Under the pieces are notes generated by a model. That model made no database searches. It was not told where the DNA came from and worked only from the letters and a program-made list of their open reading frames with translations. A DNA stretch of 11,275 bases from Methanomicrobiales archaeon (GTDB lineage: Archaea; Halobacteriota; Methanomicrobia; Methanomicrobiales; Methanoculleaceae). Location of the stretch: NCBI GenBank assembly GCA_012510335.1, contig JAAZIF010000158.1, positions 1 through 11,275 of the forward strand. The letters are read 5' to 3'. The translations under genes and the position numbers were made by a program. Positions 7,886-11,275 of this stretch are shown here, piece by piece; position 1 is the first letter of the stretch, and every line of letters begins with the position of its first letter.

Positions 7886-8467
7886 CTATCCCTCCTCCGC
7901 CAGAATCTTGTCTGCGCGTTCCTTCAGCCCGTAGTGATCCATGATCTTCCTGATCCCGGCCAGGTACTCGGGGTACTTGTGCGTCGTCTCAGGCTCCGCT
8001 TCGAGGCCGAGTTTCATACGGGCAGCCCGGTTTGCGTCGTTGTTCGGGACGCCGTGGCCGGTCTGGTAGATCAACTGGGTGGTCTTGAGGAAGTTGCGCG
8101 GAACGATGTCGCGGCGGGCCGCGAGGTTCCTCATCGCCATTATCGCATCGGTCGGTGCGAGGTCGCGGGGGCACCGGTCGGTGCAGCTGTAACAGGTGGT
8201 GCAGAGCCAGAGGTCCGGGTCGGTGAGAATCTCCTCCTCGAGACCAAGGATTGCCTTGCGCATGAACAGCCGGATACGGTACGAACTCCGGGGTGCTGAG
8301 GGGCACGAGCCGGTGCAGGTGCCGCACTGGTAGCACAGGTGAGCGGCCGTCAGCCCGATCTTCTCAACTTCCTTGATAAACTCAGGGTTGCTGTCAGGGA
8401 TGTAGTACTTCCTGTCCCGGAGTTTCTCAGCGAGTTTCTTGTCTTTATAGTCTTTCTTCACTGCCAT
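7886..8467 (-). CDS. hdrC: Heterodisulfide reductase subunit C
   Basis: An iron-sulfur subunit that relays electrons from HdrA to HdrB. It has 193 residues with two [4Fe-4S] motifs: C45/C48/C51/C55 (LCYQCGTCTGSCP) and C89/C92/C95/C99 (LCTTCYSCTDRCP). The lysine-rich, hydrophilic N-terminus (about 20 residues) and the helical C-terminal part are typical of the cytoplasmic form. The ATG at 8465-8467 has GAGGGAT as binding site, which begins within the fwdF stop region ten bases upstream. The order hdrC-hdrB-hdrA is the usual one for hdrCB, but here hdrA is in the same operon, whereas in several methanogens it is elsewhere. Confidence 0.95.
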   Translation of the reverse strand: MAVKKDYKDKKLAEKLRDRKYYIPDSNPEFIKEVEKIGLTAAHLCYQCGTCTGSCPSAPRSSYRIRLFMRKAILGLEEEILTDPDLWLCTTCYSCTDRCPRDLAPTDAIMAMRNLAARRDIVPRNFLKTTQLIYQTGHGVPNNDANRAARMKLGLEAEPETTHKYPEYLAGIRKIMDHYGLKERADKILAEEG

Positions 8468-8477
8468 TGGCTATCCC

Positions 8478-9650
8478 TCACGCTTTTTGCGCTTCTCTCA
8501 GGACTTTGATCTCAACCTCTCCAGGGGTGGTTTCCTTCACCTTCGATGTCCTCGTGGTGAGCAGCTTCTCCTTGATACCCTTGAAGAGCTCTGTATCTAC
8601 ATCCTGCATCCTGATTGCAGTCCGCTTCAGGACGATCGCATCCTCACTCGGGCAGGCGTTGACGCAGGCACCGCAGAAGATGCAGAAGTCCTTGTTGATG
8701 GCGATGTTTGGCTCAATTACTCCCTTCATATCCTTTGCAGGGACCGGGGAGGGCAGGTAGAGCGCGTTGCAGGGGCAGACCTCCACACAGGTCGAACAGC
8801 CGCCAGGGCACTTCTCGGGGTATATCTCGATATCTCCCTCGAAGATCTTCTCGACGGTGATCGCCTCCTCGGGGCAGGTCTCGACACACCATCTGCAGGT
8901 GCAGCAGTCATCCTGGTGGATATCAACCTTGCCCGGGAGTTTCTCGCCGATGAACTCGCGCTCGAGGGTGATCGCCTCCTCGGGGCAGGCCTCAACACAG
9001 ATCATGCAGCCGTCGCAGGTGCTCTCCTCCCACAAGACCTCCCCTTCGACCTTGCCGGTCTCGGGGCTTACGGGCTTGCGGACGACGGTTATGCTTGGAC
9101 AGAGCTCGCCGCAGATGCCGCAGTAGTTGCACTTCTCGTCATCGACCGTGAACGTGGTCTTCGTCTCCAGTGCAGACTGGCGCGGTTTGCCGGCCTCCTC
9201 GTCAGCACCCTCAAACGCAGGGACATCGCGGATGATTGCGTCCCTCGGGCAGACCTCTTCACAGATGGTGCATCGGGTGCATTTCTCTTCATCGATCACA
9301 GTGACCATATCGTAAGTGGGGAATCCTTCTTGCTCAAGGATCGGGAGTCGCTCCTCTCCATCGATCTTGAGTGTCATCGCGTTGAAGGGGCACATGATGA
9401 CACAGACGCCACAATACGAACATTTCTCAGGGTCAATATCAACAGGTTCGGCGTAGTCGATTGCCCCGCGGCGTGTCGCACCAACAGGTCCGAGCACGAT
9501 TGCCTCTTCGGGGCAGGCGTCGACACATATGCCGCAGCCTGTGCAGGTCTCTGCGTTAAGGATCAGGTTGTTGACCGCCTTCAGGAGCTTCTGCTCCATG
9601 ATGACGTTCTGTCCTTCCCGCGTCTTGGAATACTTTGGAAACAGTGCCAT
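8478..9650 (-). CDS. fwdF: Polyferredoxin FwdF with eight [4Fe-4S] motifs
   Basis: An electron-wire subunit of formylmethanofuran dehydrogenase. In 390 residues it has eight CxxCxxCxxxCP-type motifs, beginning at C36, C77, C124, C174, C212, C249, C281 and C323. Motif seven is altered to CPGGCSTCVEVCP (C281-x3-C285), and motif six has an extra cysteine (C250). The last motif has one additional residue after CP. In known Fwd complexes FwdF links the catalytic units and stores electrons; next to hdrCBA it is the obvious conduit between HdrA and Fwd. The ATG at 9648-9650 has the site GGAGTGAT at 9659-9666; a second in-frame ATG (codon 18) has no such site. The 389-residue open frame on the opposite strand is a compositional shadow. 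Confidence 0.93.
   Translation of the reverse strand: MALFPKYSKTREGQNVIMEQKLLKAVNNLILNAETCTGCGICVDACPEEAIVLGPVGATRRGAIDYAEPVDIDPEKCSYCGVCVIMCPFNAMTLKIDGEERLPILEQEGFPTYDMVTVIDEEKCTRCTICEEVCPRDAIIRDVPAFEGADEEAGKPRQSALETKTTFTVDDEKCNYCGICGELCPSITVVRKPVSPETGKVEGEVLWEESTCDGCMICVEACPEEAITLEREFIGEKLPGKVDIHQDDCCTCRWCVETCPEEAITVEKIFEGDIEIYPEKCPGGCSTCVEVCPCNALYLPSPVPAKDMKGVIEPNIAINKDFCIFCGACVNACPSEDAIVLKRTAIRMQDVDTELFKGIKEKLLTTRTSKVKETTPGEVEIKVLREAQKA
8856..8989 (-). repeat. Perfect 23-base direct repeat within fwdF
   Basis: The 23 bases at 8856-8878 recur exactly at 8967-8989, 111 bases (37 codons) apart and in frame. They encode the CPEEAI core that ends motifs six and five. A diverged third copy, GATTGCCTCTTCGGGGCAGG, is at the first motif near 9499-9518. 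This points to duplication or gene conversion among ferredoxin modules of the polyferredoxin. Confidence 0.8.
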
Positions 9651-9658
9651 GTTTAAGT

Positions 9659-9666
9659 ATCACTCC
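9659..9666 (-). promoter_or_regulatory. Ribosome binding site of fwdF
   Basis: GGAGTGAT on the minus strand, eight bases before the fwdF ATG and touching the TAG stop (9666-9668) of the upstream ferredoxin gene. It favours the first ATG over the internal one at codon 18. Confidence 0.7.
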
Positions 9667-9938
9667 TAGGCTTCCACTTTTCGGGCACTTGCCCGGCTCT
9701 CCCACGGTCCTGCAAGCTTGATAACATCGTAGGGGCATGCCTCGACGCATACGCCGCAACCGGCGCAGAGCTCGGAGTTAAAGTCAAGGATAACGGCTTT
9801 GCCGTCCTTAACCTTGTAAATCTTCTCCTTGGTTACCGGATCTTCGGTATGGAGCTCGAGAGCGTCGACCGGGCATGCCACCACGCAGTTGTTGCAGCCT
9901 GTACATCGTTCTATATTGATGTGCAATGCGAATGCCAT
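9666..9938 (-). CDS. fwdG: FwdG-like ferredoxin with two [4Fe-4S] clusters
   Basis: First gene of the operon: a 90-residue ferredoxin with two motifs, C12/C15/C18/C22 (RCTGCNNCVVACP) and C58/C61/C64/C68 (LCAGCGVCVEACP), separated by a charged 35-residue linker (TEDPVTKEKIYKVKDG). Position next to fwdF and size agree with FwdG, an electron-transfer subunit of the Fwd complex; a free ferredoxin accepting electrons from HdrA is the alternative. The ATG at 9936-9938 is chosen because the sequence starts MAFALHINIERCTGC, with the short lead typical of ferredoxins, and has GGTG/GTGAT complementarity upstream (9943-9952). The frame is open to an ATG at 10004, but that lies in the TATA candidate. The C-terminus (ESRASARKVEA) is unremarkable. 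The assignment to the subunit type rests mainly on context. Confidence 0.85.
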   Translation of the reverse strand: MAFALHINIERCTGCNNCVVACPVDALELHTEDPVTKEKIYKVKDGKAVILDFNSELCAGCGVCVEACPYDVIKLAGPWESRASARKVEA

Positions 9939-9959
9939 GGTTATCACGCACCAGATCTG

Positions 9960-9976
9960 ATCGATTAAAAATCGAT
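9960..9976. promoter_or_regulatory. Inverted repeat near the operon's transcription start
   Basis: ATCGATT-AAA-AATCGAT is a perfect 7-base inverted repeat with a three-base centre. It begins about 20 bases after the TATA candidate and ends 22 bases before the fwdG ATG, at or just after the expected start of transcription. That is a common place for archaeal repressor operators; it would also fold into a small hairpin in the leader. The role is inferred. Confidence 0.5.
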
Positions 9977-9993
9977 ATGAACAGGGTTGTTGA

Positions 9994-10036
9994 GGAATAT
10001 ACATAAACTTTCTGAAATTCGGCAGCCTTATATTCC
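9994..10036. repeat. Inverted repeat flanking the BRE/TATA candidate
   Basis: GGAATATA (9994-10001) and TATATTCC (10029-10036) are exact reverse complements separated by 27 bases; the left arm overlaps the TATA candidate. It may be a bipartite regulator site, or two copies of a TATA-like element in opposite orientation. Confidence 0.45.
9998..10013 (-). promoter_or_regulatory. Promoter candidate of the fwd-hdr operon
   Basis: On the minus strand AGAAAG (10008-10013, BRE-like) is followed by TTTATGTATA (9998-10007, TATA-like). Transcription would start near 9975-9980, giving a leader of about 40 bases. The surrounding 9960-10090 is clearly more AT-rich than the genes. Weaker TATA-like alternatives lie upstream on the same strand: GAATATAAGG around 10026-10035 and TTTTATAAAAG around 10058-10068. 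Confidence 0.6.
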
Positions 10037-10155
10037 AGAACTATGATTATCTCCAGTCTTTTATAAAACAGAAAAGATGTTATGTTGACCAGTTGCCGCA
10101 AACGCCCCTCTTAAACGCAGCCCCGGGAATGGGGCCGGATCATAGCCGTTTAATC

Positions 10156-10173
10156 TCAAAAAGAACTTTTTGA
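10156..10173. repeat. Short palindrome in the intergenic region
   Basis: TCAAAAAG-AA-CTTTTTGA, two perfect 8-base arms around a two-base centre, about 150 bases upstream of the operon promoter candidate. The tight spacing suits a dimeric DNA-binding protein better than an RNA hairpin. On either strand the second arm also supplies a run of five T residues. Confidence 0.5.
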
Positions 10174-10345
10174 TGAGGAACTGGGGCCGATTCAGCCTGC
10201 CTATGGCAATATGAGATCCTATCTCCTCTGAAATCTGTGGTATATCCTATCCCGACCCAGGGCAAGGGGTAAAACCTTATGCGCGATAAAAAAAGCATTA
10301 TTTCCTGAATCCAGGGATTCTCACCGTCTTATCCAGTCTATAAAT

Positions 10346-10367
10346 ACCTCTCCACCGGTCCAGAGGT
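10346..10367. repeat. Inverted repeat next to a TATA-like element
   Basis: ACCTCT (10346-10351) and AGAGGT (10362-10367) pair around a centre that contains the palindrome ACCGGT (10354-10359). A TATA-like CTATAAATA (10339-10347) adjoins it; on the minus strand it reads GAGGTATTTATAG, with purines in the BRE position. Either strand could be served, but no gene follows closely. Confidence 0.4.
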
Positions 10368-10471
10368 GTGCGCGCTCACATCCCTGTCACCAGCATCAGG
10401 CACGAAAGCTTCTCTTGAAACAGTGTGGCAGCTAAATCTCACCGCGCTGAGCCATTTCACCCCATGTCCGG

Positions 10472-10627
10472 GGTGCGTGAGGGTGATCGCCGTCGCACTC
10501 GGAAGATCGCATCCTCCCGCGTGATCCTTCGCGTGAGGTTGCGATCTGCATCGCGATCCACAGGACAGAGTGAAATGACCCACTATTACTTCCACACACC
10601 CGGGGCTTGCGATCCACCTCACGCACC
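10472..10627. repeat. Nested inverted repeats made of four GCGTGAGG-type units
   Basis: Outer arms: GGTGCGTGAGG (10472-10482) is the exact reverse complement of CCTCACGCACC (10617-10627). Inner arms: 10504-10521 pairs with 10530-10547 at 16 of 18 positions around the 8-base loop TGATCCTT. All four arms are versions of one unit, roughly GCGTGAGG-N-TGCGATC, placed in plus, minus, plus, minus orientation. An extra GCGATCCAC occurs at 10553-10561 and again inside the fourth unit (10609-10617). Lies 234-389 bases before ftr. It could be a structured RNA, a multi-site operator or a small degenerate mobile element; no known family is recognised. Confidence 0.65.
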
Positions 10628-10672
10628 AGAATCTCCGGGTAAGACTGACTCGATTCAGCAGGCGATCCGGAA

Positions 10673-10779
10673 GGGGGACATCCCCCAGGCGCTAACTCTT
10701 GCTCCCGACTCTGTTCCAGGGCAACTCCCGTCACGATTAAACCACCCGGATCTTAAGCTAGTGCATATGGGGGACATCC
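10673..10779. repeat. Repeated GGGGGACATCC element
   Basis: GGGGGACATCC occurs at 10673-10683 and 10769-10779 in the same orientation, 96 bases apart. The first copy extends to GGGGG-ACAT-CCCCC (10673-10686), a five-pair hairpin. Both lie upstream of the ftr promoter candidate; function unknown. Confidence 0.5.
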
Positions 10780-10804
10780 TTACCACCGCGCCGCCGGGGA
10801 AAAA

Positions 10805-10820
10805 AGAAACCTTATTCTAT
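10805..10820 (+). promoter_or_regulatory. Promoter candidate of ftr
   Basis: AGAAACC (BRE-like) followed by TTATTCTAT (TATA-like). Transcription would start near 10840, leaving a leader of about 20 bases with the ribosome binding site. The TATA match is modest, so a more distant promoter with a long leader is possible. Confidence 0.45.
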
Positions 10821-10844
10821 CCATGTCGTGACATTGTAGCAAAC

Positions 10845-10850
10845 GAGGTG
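10845..10850 (+). promoter_or_regulatory. Ribosome binding site of ftr
   Basis: GAGGTG, ten bases before the ATG at 10861. An in-frame TAG at 10837-10839 rules out any longer upstream start. Confidence 0.7.
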
Positions 10851-10860
10851 TATTCTGTCA

Positions 10861-11275
10861 ATGGAATTGAATGGTGTTCCTATCGATGATACCTATGCAG
10901 AGGCGTTCCCGACCTGGGTGGCGCGGCCAATTATAACCGCCGTCACCGAGGAATGGGCATACAAGGCAGCGGTTGAGGCTGTTGGGTTTGCTACCTCCAC
11001 CATAGGATGTCCGGCAGAGGCCGGTATCGACTGCTTCGTCTCCCCCGACGAGACCCCTGATGGCCGTCCCGGGTATGCGATCCTTATCTGTGCGAGCAAG
11101 AAGAAGCTCAAAGAGCAGGTAGTAGAGCGCCTCGCCGAGTGCATCCTCACTGCGCCGACGACGGCGGTCTTTGATGGCCTCGCCGACGTCGTCGCTGAGG
11201 TCCAGGAGAAGCTCCCGGTCAAGCTCCACTTCTTCGGCGACGGGTATGAGGAGAAGCGCGAGGTCGGTGGCCGGA
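10861..11275 (+). CDS. ftr: Formylmethanofuran:tetrahydromethanopterin formyltransferase, N-terminal part
   Basis: Transfers the formyl group from formylmethanofuran to tetrahydromethanopterin in the cytoplasm, the second step of methanogenesis and the one directly after Fwd. The window shows 138 codons of a family that is usually about 297 residues, so the gene is cut by the window edge and not broken. Family signatures are the start MELNGVPIDDTYAEAF (1-16), the core TSTIGCPAEAGID (45-57), DETPDGRPGYAI (63-74), ECILTAPTTAVFDG (about 91-104) and KLHFFGDGYEEKREVGGR at the visible end. The ATG is fixed by GAGGTG and by an upstream in-frame stop. It stands divergent to the fwd-hdr operon across 922 bases, so coordinated expression would need a shared regulator. 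Codon use resembles the operon, with GC-rich third positions. Confidence 0.96.
   Translation, partial: MELNGVPIDDTYAEAFPTWVARPIITAVTEEWAYKAAVEAVGFATSTIGCPAEAGIDCFVSPDETPDGRPGYAILICASKKKLKEQVVERLAECILTAPTTAVFDGLADVVAEVQEKLPVKLHFFGDGYEEKREVGGR

Larger units (their letters stand above)
9939..10860. other. 922-base divergent intergenic region
   Basis: This long region separates the minus-strand operon from plus-strand ftr. It holds the operon promoter (near 10005), the ftr promoter candidate (near 10810), and many inverted repeats in between, but no gene I can support. Open frames at 10425-10889 (plus) and 10338-10622 (minus) lack recognisable families. No tRNA, rRNA or CRISPR repeat is seen. 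Smaller palindromes not listed separately are GAGAT-CCT-ATCTC (10213-10225), GAATCC-AG-GGATTC (10307-10320) and ACCCC-ATGTCC-GGGGT (10459-10474). Seven A residues at 10288-10294 would be a T-run on the minus strand. Confidence 0.7.

Noticed and set aside
6850..7944. 364-codon open frame on the plus strand, antisense to hdrB and the start of hdrA
   Set aside because: It spans two well-identified genes and their junction, has no recognisable domain, and has the composition of an antisense shadow.
8487..9656. 389-codon open frame on the plus strand, antisense to fwdF
   Set aside because: It exists because the codon bias of the real gene leaves few stops on the opposite strand. The fwdF strand has eight intact cluster motifs, while the antisense product shows only low-complexity Leu/Asp/Ala-rich sequence.
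9666..10004. Longer version of the first ferredoxin starting at the ATG at 10002-10004
   Set aside because: The extra 22 residues (MYIPQQPCSYRF...) are unlike ferredoxins, and that ATG lies inside the TATA candidate, upstream of the expected transcription start.
10338..10622. 94-codon open frame on the minus strand in the intergenic region
   Set aside because: It overlaps the nested inverted repeats, which explain its composition. It has no good ribosome binding site noted and no family resemblance.
10472..10627. CRISPR-like reading of the repeated GCGTGAGG units
   Set aside because: The units alternate in orientation, differ in sequence and have unequal spacers. CRISPR repeats would be identical, same-oriented and regularly spaced.
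10858..11229. 123-codon open frame on the minus strand
   Set aside because: Antisense to ftr, whose family signatures on the plus strand are unmistakable.

Overview
The window comes from a hydrogenotrophic methanogenic archaeon, most likely of the order Methanomicrobiales (Methanoculleus-like). The basis is the set of genes (formylmethanofuran dehydrogenase, HdrABC, MvhD, formylmethanofuran:tetrahydromethanopterin formyltransferase), the GC-rich coding DNA, archaeal BRE/TATA promoter candidates and GGAGGTGA-type ribosome binding sites. The order-level placement is an inference; the methanogen assignment is secure.

Layout. Positions 1-252 are a gene-free stretch with one hairpin. From 9938 down to 263 lie ten tightly packed genes, all on the minus strand, in transcription order: fwdG-like ferredoxin, fwdF (polyferredoxin), hdrC, hdrB, hdrA, mvhD, fwdD, fwdB, fwdA, fwdC. 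Gaps run from a 4-base overlap to 26 bases, and most ribosome binding sites sit inside the end of the preceding gene, so this looks like one translationally coupled operon. It ends in a hairpin plus seven-T terminator that overlaps the last codons of fwdC. Its best promoter candidate is at about 9998-10013, with an inverted repeat near the expected transcription start. A 922-base intergenic region (9939-10860) full of inverted repeats follows, and then ftr begins on the plus strand at 10861 and runs off the window.

Function. The operon joins the two ends of the methanogenic cycle. HdrABC reduces the CoM-S-S-CoB heterodisulfide made in the last step and, by flavin-based electron bifurcation at HdrA, makes low-potential electrons. 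FwdABCD with the ferredoxin subunits FwdF/FwdG uses such electrons to fix CO2 onto methanofuran in the first step. MvhD is the iron-sulfur adaptor that brings electrons into HdrA. Ftr, divergently placed, carries out the next step after Fwd. The window has neither hydrogenase subunits (MvhA/MvhG) nor formate dehydrogenase, so the electron donor to MvhD must be encoded elsewhere.

The protein-coding content is a known system; the gene order matches what is known of physical Hdr-Fwd/Fmd supercomplexes. The least explained DNA is the intergenic region, in particular a nested set of inverted repeats at 10472-10627 built from four copies of a GCGTGAGG...GATC motif in alternating orientation.
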